The translations under genes and the position numbers were made by a program. A stretch of DNA of 63,317 nucleotides from Rugosimonospora africana (lineage in GTDB: Bacteria > Actinomycetota > Actinomycetes > Mycobacteriales > Micromonosporaceae). Shown here piece by piece: positions 16,930 through 26,045 of the stretch. A model generated the notes under the pieces. The model saw only the letters and a list, made by a program, of their open reading frames with translations, ran no database searches and was not told the origin of the DNA. Where the stretch lies: contig NZ_BONZ01000046.1 in the NCBI RefSeq assembly GCF_016862975.1, positions 1 through 63,317 on the forward strand. The letters are read 5' to 3'. Every line of letters begins with the position of its first letter. Within the stretch, counting starts at the first letter, position 1.

Positions 16930-19900
16930 CTAGCTGGCTGGGCCGATGAGCTTCCAAGGCTCGTGGTCCGAGTCCACCCCGGTACCCGGGATGTTGCCTT
17001 GTGTCCACCACTTGGCGCGCCAGATGTTGTTCTGGTACTTCACGGTGAGCTGTTCGACCGGCTGCTTCGAGGGATCGTAGACCTTGGTCGAGTCCCAGGC
17101 GGGTGCGGAGCAGCCGCCGGCCGGTGGGGTCGTGTTGGTGGCGGCGTGGAGGTTCTCCGAGGCTGGTGTGTACGTCTTGCCGGCCAGTTGAAGCGTGGTG
17201 TTCACCGGGCCGGTCACCGGTAGGTAGTACTTGATCGGCAGGTCGAGGCTTTTACCGGCGGGGATGATCTGGCAGTAGTCGAGTGTGGTGCTGACCCGGT
17301 GGAAGGTCGCGCCGAGGCCGGTGCCGGCGTTCGGGCCGCTGCGGCCGGCGGTCAGCGTCCATGCGCCACCGGTGGCGGCGGTCTGCCAGTTGCCGTCCTT
17401 GACCAGGGCGGAGGTGGACGTCGGCAGGTCGAAGGACAGGACGTTGCCCTTGCCGCCGCCTATGGTGACGCCGGTGTTGTTGGTGATGCGTACGACCGAC
17501 TGCATGGGGTAGAGGTCCGCGAGGCCGTCCTTGTACTGCACCAGGTCGACGGTGAGGTTGGCGGTCGTGCTCGGCGGCTTGACGGTGCTGCCGTCGCTGC
17601 GGCTGGCGCCGGGTGCTGCCGCGCCGTCGAGCCGGTCGTGGATGCGCCGGGTGAGGGTGTATCCCATGGTGCACGGCCGGTCGGCGGTGACGGTCGCGGG
17701 GCAGTCGTAATCGCCGGACAGCTCCCAGATCATGACGCCGCCCGCCCCGCTGGCCTTGACGTAGTCGACGAGGGCATCGACCGACTGCTCGTCCTCAATG
17801 GACAGATAGGTCTTCTTGGTGGCGTTCCACAGCCACGCCGACTTGGTCGTCGGGTCCCAGTGCCGCTCGTAGGTGCCGGTGAGCCTGTCGTCGGCGTCGG
17901 AGTTCGGGTCCAGTCCGACGGCTCCGGCGTAGCTGGGGAGTACCCCGGCCTGGAGATTCTCGGCGTGCCACATCGGGTTGGTGCCGCTGCCGAGTTCGCC
18001 GCCCCGGATGCTGCTGTCGTGCCAGATGTTGTCGATGCCGACGGCACCGTCGCCGCACCGCCGGGTGATTCCGGTGCCGGGTTCGCAGCCGGTGCGCTGC
18101 GAGGTGCCCCACATGCCGGCGTCGCCGCCGGTGACGTTGCGCCAGCCCCGGGTGTAGTACGGCACGCCGATGTTGATCCGGCCGGCCGCGACCGCGCCGC
18201 GCAGGTAGTGCACGGCCCAGTCGGTGTTGAAGTAACCGATGCCCTGGTATTCGGGGGTGGTGTACAGGTCGGACAGTTCGGGGTCCTTGCCGTCGTCGTA
18301 GAGCGGCGCGTTGGGTCCGACGACGTCGTTCCAGGTGCCGTGGAAGTCGTACGCCATGAGGTTGGTGAAGTCCTGGTAGCGCAGGCCTTTCTGGTTCTCC
18401 ATGCCACGTACCAGGTAGCCGGAGGCGGACGCGGCGGAGGTCAGCAGGTAGTAGTGCTGATCGGTGACGGCGGCGCGGTCGAGCCGGTCCCGCAGGGTCT
18501 GCATGAGCGTGACGTACGCCGCGGGTAGCCCCAGGCGGCGGGGTTGCGCGGTCGGCCAGTCGTTGGGGTTGCCGGTCTGGTCCAGCGCCGTCGGGTACTC
18601 GAAGTCGATGTCGACCCCGTCGAAGCCGTACCGGCGGAGGAAATCCACGACCGAGTCGGCGAACGTGGCGATGCCCGCGGTGTTGACGGTGCCGTTGGCG
18701 TTGGTGGTCATCGCGTAGAAGCCGGCGGACTCTGCCCAGCCGCCCACCGAGATGAGCGTCTTGACCCGCGGATGCAGCCGCTTGTACTTGGTCAGCAGGT
18801 TGAAGTGCCCCTGGTACGGCAGGTTCGGGTCCATTTCGGCGCCAGGTATGCCGGGCCAGGTCATGCCGATGGCCGGGTTGTTCGGGCCGGCGGCTCCCAC
18901 GGAGATCCGGTTGTTCTCGACCTGGGCGAAGGCGTAGTTGATGTGCGTCACCTGCGACCACGGGATGTTCTTGACGAGGTAGTAGGGGCTGCCGTCGGCG
19001 CCGGTGCGGTCGCCGTTGAAGTAGCCGATCACCCGCCGGGACCGCCCCTGACCCAGCCACTCCCGGCCATCGGAGTCGTAGACGTCGCAGTACGGGGTGT
19101 TCACGCCTGGCGTCGGTGTCAGGCCGTCCGGGCGGCAGGTGTTCTGGGCGCCGGTCGGCGGCTTGGTGCCGCCGTCGTCGCCACCCGGCTGCGCCTCCAT
19201 CGGATCGCCCGCTCCGCCGTTGATCGCGGTGGGGTCGGGCGGGGTGACGCCGTTGTACGCGTTCCAGGTGTAGTCGAGGTCGGCGGAGGCGGGCTTGCCC
19301 GGCCAGTTGAAGTAGTTGTAGACGAGATCAGCGGGGTTGGTAGCCAGGTACCCCTTGCCCGGCAAGTCATCGGCGTCGTCCCAGGCCCACGCCGGGTTGG
19401 CGGCATCGGTTGCGCAGTCACCGTCCGCCGGTCCTGCCACCGCGCCTTCGCCGCAGGCCGCGCCGTACGGGTTGCCGCTGTCGTCGCCGGCGAAGTTGTT
19501 CGGCGTGGCGAACAGGGTGGTCAGGTTGCGGCTGTCCCACATGCCACCTGGGGCGAAGATGTCGGTCAGGGTGTACTGCACGTCCCGGTCGTTGGGTCCG
19601 TCGGGCACCTCGGCCGTGGTGCCGGGGTAGTAGAGGATGCCGTCGCCGTTCCGGTACTGGTCTCCGAGGTCCGGGGAGGGTTTCCGGGTAGCCCCCATGG
19701 CCCACGCGGCGTGGGTGCTGGCCTGCTGGGCCGTCCACGGGCGCTGATGACCGTCGTCGTGCGGGCTGCTCGTCGTCGCGATCGCACCGTCGACGTCCTC
19801 GGCGCCGCTGGAGAAGTCGCTGCCTTCGGGTACCCAGGAGTAGAAATTGCTGTGCGCGACGGTGATGGCGGCCTTGAACGTTCCGTGCGCCGAGCCGTCG

Positions 19901-20379
19901 TTGGCCACGACGATCAGGACGCCTTCGGCGTCGTTCTCGTGCTCGGTCGCGTCCTCCTCGAAGTCGTCGAGGGCGGCGTCCGCCCAGTCGCGCGGATGGA
20001 AGAACATGTAGATCAGGTAGGAGAAGCTCGGCGTCTGGACTACCGAGTAGTACACGTGGGCCTTCAGCGGGAACTCGCTGGCGTTCTCCCAGTTGTTGCG
20101 GCCGTTGAGGTCGCCGTCGAAGTCGTACGAGGTCAGGTAGTCGGACTCGCCACCGAATGCGGTCTCGCCGCTGGTGTCGACGTCCTGGAAATGCACCGGC
20201 GCCCACCACTGGGCGAGTTCGGCACGTTCTGACGCGGTGGACGGAATCGTCGTGGCCGTCGTGGCCGCCGCGGCGGGACGGGCCAGACTGACGGGTCCGG
20301 ACACGGCGAACAAGGCGAGGCCGGACACTACCATGAGAGATCTTGCCAATGCCCGCATGCGGTGGCGGACTGTCGCCAT
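16930..20379 (-). CDS. secreted multidomain GH18 chitinase
   Basis: The 1149-residue protein has a signal peptide (RHRMRALARSLMVVSGLALFAVSG, cleavage near AAAATT). Residues ~50-350 form an unfamiliar N-terminal domain (WWAPVHFQDVDTSG, AHVYYSVVQTPSFSYLIYMFFHPRDW), weakly like Vps62-related secreted domains. A GH18 barrel follows (~480-950) with LISVGGWAES and the catalytic DGVDIDFEYP, Glu594 being the predicted proton donor, and GVMIWELSGD near its end. Then come a CBM-like sandwich (~970-1080) and a C-terminal CBM5/12-type chitin-binding module (VKYQNNIWRAKWWTQGNIPG). It degrades chitin outside the cell. ATG at 20379 is chosen by signal-peptide position; the ribosome site is weak. It lies between the 53-bp repeats. 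Confidence 0.9.
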   Translation of the reverse strand: MATVRHRMRALARSLMVVSGLALFAVSGPVSLARPAAAATTATTIPSTASERAELAQWWAPVHFQDVDTSGETAFGGESDYLTSYDFDGDLNGRNNWENASEFPLKAHVYYSVVQTPSFSYLIYMFFHPRDWADAALDDFEEDATEHENDAEGVLIVVANDGSAHGTFKAAITVAHSNFYSWVPEGSDFSSGAEDVDGAIATTSSPHDDGHQRPWTAQQASTHAAWAMGATRKPSPDLGDQYRNGDGILYYPGTTAEVPDGPNDRDVQYTLTDIFAPGGMWDSRNLTTLFATPNNFAGDDSGNPYGAACGEGAVAGPADGDCATDAANPAWAWDDADDLPGKGYLATNPADLVYNYFNWPGKPASADLDYTWNAYNGVTPPDPTAINGGAGDPMEAQPGGDDGGTKPPTGAQNTCRPDGLTPTPGVNTPYCDVYDSDGREWLGQGRSRRVIGYFNGDRTGADGSPYYLVKNIPWSQVTHINYAFAQVENNRISVGAAGPNNPAIGMTWPGIPGAEMDPNLPYQGHFNLLTKYKRLHPRVKTLISVGGWAESAGFYAMTTNANGTVNTAGIATFADSVVDFLRRYGFDGVDIDFEYPTALDQTGNPNDWPTAQPRRLGLPAAYVTLMQTLRDRLDRAAVTDQHYYLLTSAASASGYLVRGMENQKGLRYQDFTNLMAYDFHGTWNDVVGPNAPLYDDGKDPELSDLYTTPEYQGIGYFNTDWAVHYLRGAVAAGRINIGVPYYTRGWRNVTGGDAGMWGTSQRTGCEPGTGITRRCGDGAVGIDNIWHDSSIRGGELGSGTNPMWHAENLQAGVLPSYAGAVGLDPNSDADDRLTGTYERHWDPTTKSAWLWNATKKTYLSIEDEQSVDALVDYVKASGAGGVMIWELSGDYDCPATVTADRPCTMGYTLTRRIHDRLDGAAAPGASRSDGSTVKPPSTTANLTVDLVQYKDGLADLYPMQSVVRITNNTGVTIGGGKGNVLSFDLPTSTSALVKDGNWQTAATGGAWTLTAGRSGPNAGTGLGATFHRVSTTLDYCQIIPAGKSLDLPIKYYLPVTGPVNTTLQLAGKTYTPASENLHAATNTTPPAGGCSAPAWDSTKVYDPSKQPVEQLTVKYQNNIWRAKWWTQGNIPGTGVDSDHEPWKLIGPAS

Positions 20380-20466
20380 GGCTCTTGACGGTCTTCTGCT
20401 ACTCAACATTCGAGTATCGTGCCGGCAGCACCACGGGCCAGACATTGGCGCGATGACGCGACCTGT

Positions 20467-20484
20467 CGGTCGAAACATCGACCG
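20467..20484. promoter_or_regulatory. candidate operator upstream of the chitinase gene
   Basis: CGGTCGA-AACA-TCGACCG is a 7-bp inverted repeat about 90 bases before the chitinase start. It could be a repressor site; no regulator is adjacent, so the call is tentative. Confidence 0.3.
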
Positions 20485-20542
20485 GCCTCGTCCGTCCATA
20501 CGTCAGATGACGCAGGCTGGCCGCACGGATGCGTGAGGTTGG

Positions 20543-21139
20543 TCACGGAGCATCCAACGCTCGCTGCTCCGCCGCCCCACTCCTGGTCGCGGTCGGCTCG
20601 CCGGCCGCCCGGATGCGGCCCCACGGTTTGAACACCGCCAGCAGCAACGCCAGGATCAGGGCGATCGGCGAGACGATCGGCGGGTACAGCATTCCGTGCA
20701 GGGCAGCGTCCACCTGCTTGCCGGCGGCCAACTCCCGGCCCACCCGGCTCAGCTCGTCCAGGCCCGGCCGCAGCGCGACCAGCACCAGCCCGGTGAGCAT
20801 CAGGTTCAGCACCAGTTTGGTGGCGACCCACCAGTACCGTACAAGCCCGTACCGGCTGCCGAGCCCGAGCACGATGCCGGTGGCCAGGCAGGTGAGGCCG
20901 GCGACGAACAGGGGCCATACGGCGACGAGGCCGAGCACCTGGTAGCACAGCGCGACGGTCGCGGTGTCGTTGCGCACCAGCGAGGTGAAGACCAGCACGC
21001 CCATGACGACGTCGATGCCCAGCCATGAACCGGCCGACGCGATGTGCAGGACGAGTACCGATTTGCGGGTGAGCGGCCGCAGTCTCGGGAACCCGCCGCC
21101 CCGCGGGACACCGGATTCCACCGCACGTTCTGGCGTCAT
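20543..21139 (-). CDS. DUF2269-family membrane protein
   Basis: The 198-residue product has four hydrophobic segments starting with LTRKSVLVLHIASAGSWLGIDVVMG, then GLVAVWPLFVAGLTCLATGIVLGL, TKLVLNLMLTGLVLVALRPGL and PIALILALLLAVFKPWGRI. The early His-Ile-Ala-x-x-Gly-x-W pattern resembles DUF2269 and related small membrane proteins (possible haem-binding relatives; not shown). ATG at 21139 has GGAAGG upstream; longer frames to 21352 are arginine-rich and unlikely. The last codons coincide with the right copy of the 53-bp repeat, so the complete gene is the likely source of the fragment at 16746. It is divergent from the ABC exporter operon that starts at 21391. Confidence 0.75.
   Translation of the reverse strand: MTPERAVESGVPRGGGFPRLRPLTRKSVLVLHIASAGSWLGIDVVMGVLVFTSLVRNDTATVALCYQVLGLVAVWPLFVAGLTCLATGIVLGLGSRYGLVRYWWVATKLVLNLMLTGLVLVALRPGLDELSRVGRELAAGKQVDAALHGMLYPPIVSPIALILALLLAVFKPWGRIRAAGEPTATRSGAAEQRALDAP
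20581..20633. repeat. 53-bp direct repeat, right copy (inside the DUF2269 gene)
   Basis: Identical to 16746-16798. This copy is in frame as the C-terminal coding part of the DUF2269 gene, which makes it the probable parent copy. Distance between copies is 3835 bp. Confidence 0.9.
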
Positions 21140-21390
21140 TGTCGCGTACCTTCCTCGATCCTTCGCCTGACCGGCCCAGTATCGCGGCGCGGCCGGGCAG
21201 GCGCGTGCGACTCGGGAAGGCGATCGCGGTACCTCGCCGGTCTTACGCGCCGGCCGCCGGTGCGGTGCCCGGTACTCCGGCGGGAGTACCGCCGATTGTC
21301 TCCACCGGTGCGACGCCGGCGCGCGGGTGACGAGGTGTGCTGGTACGGGCACCGGACGAACCGCGCCCGTACCTCATCAGGAGATCTTCG

Positions 21391-22158
21391 ATGTCACAGA
21401 CCAGACCCTCGGGCCGCCAGGCGACGCTCGTCGCTGACGTCGCCGCCCGGACCGAGGCTGCCAGCAAGGTGTACGGCCGGGGTGGCTCCGCGGTGACCGC
21501 CCTCGACGGCGTCACCGTCGACTTTCCCGCGGGAGCCTTCACCGCGGTGATGGGGCCGTCCGGCTCCGGCAAGTCGACACTGATGCACTGCCTGGCCGGG
21601 CTGGACCGGACCACGGCCGGGAAGGTGTACCTCGGCGATGTCGACCTCGGTACCCTCGACGAACGGCGCCTCACCGCGCTGCGCCGTACCCGGATCGGTT
21701 TCGTGTTCCAGTCTTTCAACCTTCTGCCGACGCTCAGCGCGGCGGAGAACATCTCGCTGCCGGCCGAGCTGGCGGGGATCCGGCTGGACGCCGCGCGGGT
21801 CGATCGGGTGATCGACGCGGTCGGGCTGCGGGGGCGGTCGGCGCACCGGCCGAGTCAGCTCTCCGGCGGGCAGCAGCAGCGCGTGGCCGTCGCGCGGGCG
21901 CTGGTGACCGACCCCGACCTGATCGTCGCCGACGAACCCACCGGCAATCTGGACTCCCGCGCCAGTGGCGACGTGCTCGGTCTGCTGCGGTCGGCGGTCA
22001 CGGACTTCGGCCGTACCGTCGTCATGGTCACCCACGACCCGGGCGCGGCCGGGTACGCGGATCGGGTCGTCTTTCTCGCCGACGGCCGGATCGCGGATGT
22101 CATGACCGAGCCCACCGCTGACCGGGTGCTCGACGCGATGAAGGGCCTGACACGATGA
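21391..22158 (+). CDS. MacB/LolD-type ABC exporter ATPase
   Basis: The 255-residue ATPase has Walker A GPSGSGKST, Q-loop FVFQSFNLLPTLSAAEN, signature LSGGQQQRVAVARAL, Walker B LIVADEPTGNLD and an H-loop VMVTHD. This is the group that partners FtsX-like permeases and powers mechanotransmission or export of peptides, antibiotics or lipoproteins. ATG at 21391 follows AGGAG; an in-frame GTG at 21337 lacks one. It is the first gene of a four-gene operon with an FtsX permease, a histidine kinase and a response regulator. A 27-codon ORF (22155-22238) bridges it to the permease by ATGA overlaps at both ends. Confidence 0.92.
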   Translation: MSQTRPSGRQATLVADVAARTEAASKVYGRGGSAVTALDGVTVDFPAGAFTAVMGPSGSGKSTLMHCLAGLDRTTAGKVYLGDVDLGTLDERRLTALRRTRIGFVFQSFNLLPTLSAAENISLPAELAGIRLDAARVDRVIDAVGLRGRSAHRPSQLSGGQQQRVAVARALVTDPDLIVADEPTGNLDSRASGDVLGLLRSAVTDFGRTVVMVTHDPGAAGYADRVVFLADGRIADVMTEPTADRVLDAMKGLTR

Positions 22159-22238
22159 GTGAGCGTAGCGAGCGAGTCATGGGGCGCAGTGCGGTCGTGC
22201 CTCATCGTGCCGGCGAGCGCAGCGAGGTGGCACGATGA
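22155..22238 (+). CDS. 27-codon coupling ORF within a GAGCGxAGCGAG repeat element
   Basis: An ATG overlapping the ATPase stop (ATGA, 22155-22158) opens a 27-codon frame beginning MSERSERVMGRS, and its TGA overlaps the permease ATG (22235-22238). The DNA contains GAGCGTAGCGAGCGAG and GAGCGCAGCGAGG, near-palindromic units that I recall as a common short intergenic repeat in Micromonosporaceae. It may act only to carry ribosomes across the 76-base gap rather than make a useful peptide. Confidence 0.45.
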   Translation: MSERSERVMGRSAVVPHRAGERSEVAR

Positions 22239-24760
22239 GCGCCCCCGTGGTCCGGGTGACCCTGCGCGGTCTGTGGTTTCGCCGTCGTCGCCTCGTCGGG
22301 CTGTTCGTCGCCGTGTTCCTGGGCGTCGCGTTCCTGGCCGGAATTCTGGGCCTGTCCGCGACCATGACGGATGCGATCGACACGTCGTACCAGACGGCGA
22401 ACCGGGGCGTCGACGCGATCGTACGCAGCGGGACCGAGGTAGCCAGCGGCGCGGACGAGATCCGGGGGCCGATTCCGGTGTCCGTCCTCGACGCGGTCCG
22501 GTCCGCTCCGGGCGTGGCCGATGCCCAGGCCGAAGCCAAGGGAGCGGCGACGATCACCGGCGCGGACGGCAAACTGGTCACCGGCCTCGGCCCCCGCGAC
22601 GCCGGTACGTGGATCGCCGACGCCGCGTTGAATCCGTGGCGGATCGTGGCCGGATCGGCTCCGCGCGGACCCGCCGACATCGTCATCGACAGGGCATCGG
22701 CGACGGCGGGCCACCTGACGCCGGGCAGCACGACGACCGTGTACGCCCCCGACCCGGTGCGGGTGACCGTCACCGGCATCGCCACCTACGGCGGCCAGGA
22801 CGCCAACGGCGGCAGTTCCTACGTGGCGTTCACCCTCGCCGGTGCGCAGCGCTACCTGCTGGGTGACTCGGGGGCGGTGTCCGACATCGTGGTACGCGCG
22901 GACACCGGTGTCGCCGAGGATTCACTCGTCGCGGCGATCGGGGCCGCGCTGCCGGACGGCGTCGAGGCGGTCGGCGGCCGGCAGGCGACCCGCGACCAGA
23001 TCGCCACGGTCGACGACGGCTTCCTCAAGTTCTTCAAGGCGTTCCTCGACATCTTCGCCGGCATCGCCCTGCTGGTCGCCGCGCTCAGTATCCACAACAC
23101 GTTCAGCGTCGTCGCCGCCGGTCGGGCGCGCGAGCTGGCGTTGTTGCGGGTGCTCGGCGCGCGGCGGAGCCAGGCGCTGCGCGGATTGGTTCTCGAGGCC
23201 GCCGTGCTCGGGCTGGTCGGCTCGGTCGCCGGCGTCGCGGCCGGCTACGGCATGGCCGCCGGGCTCAAGGGCGCGTTCGCCGGCCTCGGGCTCCCGCTGC
23301 CGCTGCACGGCGTCGTGTTTACCGTCGCGGATGCGCTCATCGCCGTCGGGGTCGGCGTCGTGGTCACCGTGGTCGCGACGCTCTCGACGGCGGTACGCGC
23401 CTCCCGGACCCCGCCGCTGGCCGCGTTGACGGCCGTCGCGGTGGACACTTCCGCAGCCTCGCGCGCCCGGCCAGTCGCCGGGCTCGCCGTCACCGCCGCC
23501 GGTGCTGCCGGCACGGCCTTCGGCGCTGCCGGCTCCTCGGACGTCGTGACCGGCGTGGCCGCCGTCGCCACGCTCGTCGGTCTGATCATCCTGGGTCCCG
23601 CGACGTGCGCGTGGGCGGCGCGGGCGGCCGGCCGGTTCCTGGGCGGCGCGAACCGGGTCAACGCCCGCATCGCCCAACGCAACGTGTTGCGGTCGCCGGC
23701 ACGGGTGGCGTCCGCCGGGGCGGCGCTGATGGTCGGTGTCGCGCTCGTGGCGATGTTCGCGGTCATCGGGGCGTCCATCTCCGCGTCGACGACCGGCACG
23801 CTGGGCGCCATGTTCACCGGGGACCTCGTCGTCTCGGGTGGTGGCAGCGCGTACGGCAACAGCGGCTTCAGTCCCCAGGTCGCCACGCGCGTCGCCGCGG
23901 TACCCGGGGTTGGCACGGCCGCCGGGGTCGGTACCGGCCAGGCTCGCATCGCCGGTACCGCGCAGACGGTCACGGTCGCCGACCCGGTCGCGCTCGCCCG
24001 CGCGTTCACGATCGCGGCCGGCGCGGGGCGGCTGGCTGTGTCGCGGACGGTCGCCGAGGAGCACGGCTGGCACACCGGTTCACGGGTGGACGTCACCTTC
24101 GTCGACGGTCGTACCGAGACGTTGCCGATCGGCGCGCTGTACCGGCCGACCGCGCCGCTGAGCGACTACATCGTGCCGGCCGACGTCTGGTCCGCGCACA
24201 ATCCCCGGCAACTCGTCTCCGCGGTGTACGTGGTGACCACCCCCGGTGCCGACACCGGCGCGGTACGCGCGGCGGTCACGTCGATCGCGGGGGAGTACGG
24301 CGGCCTCGCCGTCGCCGGCCGTGCGAAATTCGTCGACGACACCGTCGCCGGGGCGAGCACGCTCCTCAACGTGGTGTACGTGATGCTCGCCCTCGCCGTC
24401 GTGATCGCGATCCTGGGCATCGCCAACACGCTGGCCCTGGCGGTGGCGGAGCGGTACCGGGAGATCGGGCTGCTGCGCGCCGTGGGCGCGGGCCGGGCGC
24501 AGGTACGGCGGATCATCCAGTGGGAGGCGCTCCTCACCGCCGCCCTCGGTACCGTCTCGGGCACCGTGCTCGGTGTCTTCTTCGGCTGGGCGCTCTCGTC
24601 GACGACCTCGAATTCCGGCGGTGGCGAGGTGTTCGCCGTACCGTGGGTACGGATCGCGCTGATCGTACTGATCGGTGCGCTGGCCGGACTGGTCGCGGGG
24701 TCCCGACCGGCGCGCCGGGCGGCCCGACTCGATCCGCTGGTCGCGATCGCGTCGGAGTGA
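22235..24760 (+). CDS. FtsX-like ABC transporter permease (two FtsX domains)
   Basis: The 841-residue membrane protein has an N-terminal helix (RRRLVGLFVAVFLGVAFLAGILG), a MacB-like extracytoplasmic domain (~40-255), a first FtsX helix bundle (~265-390, FLDIFAGIALLVAALSIHNTF), a second N-terminal-type helix (~490-520), a second extracytoplasmic domain (~530-700) and a second FtsX bundle (~710-835, ILGIANTLALAVAERYREIGLLRAVGAGRAQV). This duplicated architecture is typical of actinobacterial export or stress-response systems. It works with the ATPase at 21391. The substrate is unknown; co-transcribed kinase and regulator suggest a locally sensed compound such as an antimicrobial peptide. The ATG overlaps the stop of the 27-codon ORF. 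Confidence 0.9.
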   Translation: MSAPVVRVTLRGLWFRRRRLVGLFVAVFLGVAFLAGILGLSATMTDAIDTSYQTANRGVDAIVRSGTEVASGADEIRGPIPVSVLDAVRSAPGVADAQAEAKGAATITGADGKLVTGLGPRDAGTWIADAALNPWRIVAGSAPRGPADIVIDRASATAGHLTPGSTTTVYAPDPVRVTVTGIATYGGQDANGGSSYVAFTLAGAQRYLLGDSGAVSDIVVRADTGVAEDSLVAAIGAALPDGVEAVGGRQATRDQIATVDDGFLKFFKAFLDIFAGIALLVAALSIHNTFSVVAAGRARELALLRVLGARRSQALRGLVLEAAVLGLVGSVAGVAAGYGMAAGLKGAFAGLGLPLPLHGVVFTVADALIAVGVGVVVTVVATLSTAVRASRTPPLAALTAVAVDTSAASRARPVAGLAVTAAGAAGTAFGAAGSSDVVTGVAAVATLVGLIILGPATCAWAARAAGRFLGGANRVNARIAQRNVLRSPARVASAGAALMVGVALVAMFAVIGASISASTTGTLGAMFTGDLVVSGGGSAYGNSGFSPQVATRVAAVPGVGTAAGVGTGQARIAGTAQTVTVADPVALARAFTIAAGAGRLAVSRTVAEEHGWHTGSRVDVTFVDGRTETLPIGALYRPTAPLSDYIVPADVWSAHNPRQLVSAVYVVTTPGADTGAVRAAVTSIAGEYGGLAVAGRAKFVDDTVAGASTLLNVVYVMLALAVVIAILGIANTLALAVAERYREIGLLRAVGAGRAQVRRIIQWEALLTAALGTVSGTVLGVFFGWALSSTTSNSGGGEVFAVPWVRIALIVLIGALAGLVAGSRPARRAARLDPLVAIASE

Positions 24761-24796
24761 TCGCCACTGGGCGCGTGCAGCCGTGGGAGGAGCCGC

Positions 24797-26032
24797 GTGA
24801 ACGTAGCTCGACCGGCCGTCCGTGACGGGGTGCTGGCCGCGACCGTGACCGGAGTGACGGTCGCGGTCAGCATCGGAGTCAACGGGTGGCACGAGGGCCG
24901 GCCCGACCTGGCGGCGCGGCCGCTGGACGCCGGCGGCGTCGCCCTACTGCTGGTCGCCGGGGGCGCGTTGGCCTGGTGGCGCCGCGCCCCGACGGTCACC
25001 CTGCTGGTCACGTTCTTCGCGGTGACCGGCTACAACCTGGCCAAGTACCCGCCCGGTCCGGCGTACCTGCCTGCGATCATGGGTACTTTCGCCGCCATCC
25101 TGTGGGGCCGCCGCTGGGTCGCGTACGCCGTCCTCGCGTGCGGGTACCTGCTGGCGGTCCGGCCGCTCGTCGGCGACTCGGCCGCCGGTACCCAGTTCGG
25201 TCTCGCCGCCTGGCTGCTCGTGCTCGCCGGCGCCGCCGAGATAATCCGGATCCGCACCCGGGCCCGGCGTGCCGAGGCGGGACGGCGCGCCCAGGCGGCG
25301 CGCGCCGAGGCGGACGCGGCCCGCAGCCGGGCCAGCGAGCAACGGCTGCGGGTGGCGCGGGAACTGCACGACACGCTCGGCCACCAGCTCGCACTGATCA
25401 CCGTCCAGGCCAACGCCGGCCTCGGGCTCGTCGCGCGGGATCCCGGCCGTACGGCGGACGCGCTGCGCGCCATCAAGGAGGCGGGCAACGCCGCGCTCGC
25501 CGACCTGCAGTTCGCGCTGGACACGCTGCGCTCCACCGACGAGGGCGCCGAATATCCGGGCCCCGGCGACGACGAGGCGCGGCATCCGGCGCCACTGGTG
25601 TCGTCCCCGGTCGACCTCGCCCGGCTGCTGGAGGGCGCGCACGCGGCCGGGCTGCGCGCGACGCTGAACTCGGTCGGGCCGCCGCGGTTGGTTCCCTTCG
25701 CCGTCGACCGTGCCGCGTACCGGATCGTCCAGGAGGCCGTGACCAACGCGATCCGGTACACCGGGGCGGGCGCGAGCCTGTTGGTGCGGATCACGTACGC
25801 GGAGCGCAGCCTGTCGGTACTCGTGACAAACGACGTCGGCGCCGGCCCGCGGCAACCCGCCGACGTGGCGGCGTCCGCGACCAGCGCCCCGGCGGCGCGC
25901 CGGTCCAGCGGCATCGGGCTGGTGGGCATGCGGGAGCGGGTGAGCGCGCTGGGCGGGCGGTTCGACGCCGGGCCGGACCCGCGGGGCGGCTTCACGGTGG
26001 AGGCGACGCTGCCGATCGGACCCAACTCATGA
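24797..26032 (+). CDS. sensor histidine kinase (NarL-type partner, HisKA_3)
   Basis: The 411-residue kinase has four to five N-terminal membrane helices (residues ~10-150), a short coiled region rich in Ala/Arg (~155-190), and the dimerisation/phosphoacceptor motif RVARELHDTLGHQLALI with the predicted phospho-His in ELHD. The ATP-binding domain carries an N-box (IVQEAVTNAIRYT) and G-boxes (SGIGLVGMRERV). It has no large extracellular loop, so it may sense through its membrane part or the ABC permease. GTG at 24797 is supported by GGAGG. It lies 36 bases after the permease and 13 before the response regulator. Confidence 0.93.
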   Translation: MNVARPAVRDGVLAATVTGVTVAVSIGVNGWHEGRPDLAARPLDAGGVALLLVAGGALAWWRRAPTVTLLVTFFAVTGYNLAKYPPGPAYLPAIMGTFAAILWGRRWVAYAVLACGYLLAVRPLVGDSAAGTQFGLAAWLLVLAGAAEIIRIRTRARRAEAGRRAQAARAEADAARSRASEQRLRVARELHDTLGHQLALITVQANAGLGLVARDPGRTADALRAIKEAGNAALADLQFALDTLRSTDEGAEYPGPGDDEARHPAPLVSSPVDLARLLEGAHAAGLRATLNSVGPPRLVPFAVDRAAYRIVQEAVTNAIRYTGAGASLLVRITYAERSLSVLVTNDVGAGPRQPADVAASATSAPAARRSSGIGLVGMRERVSALGGRFDAGPDPRGGFTVEATLPIGPNS

Positions 26033-26045
26033 GGGAGGCCCCGAA

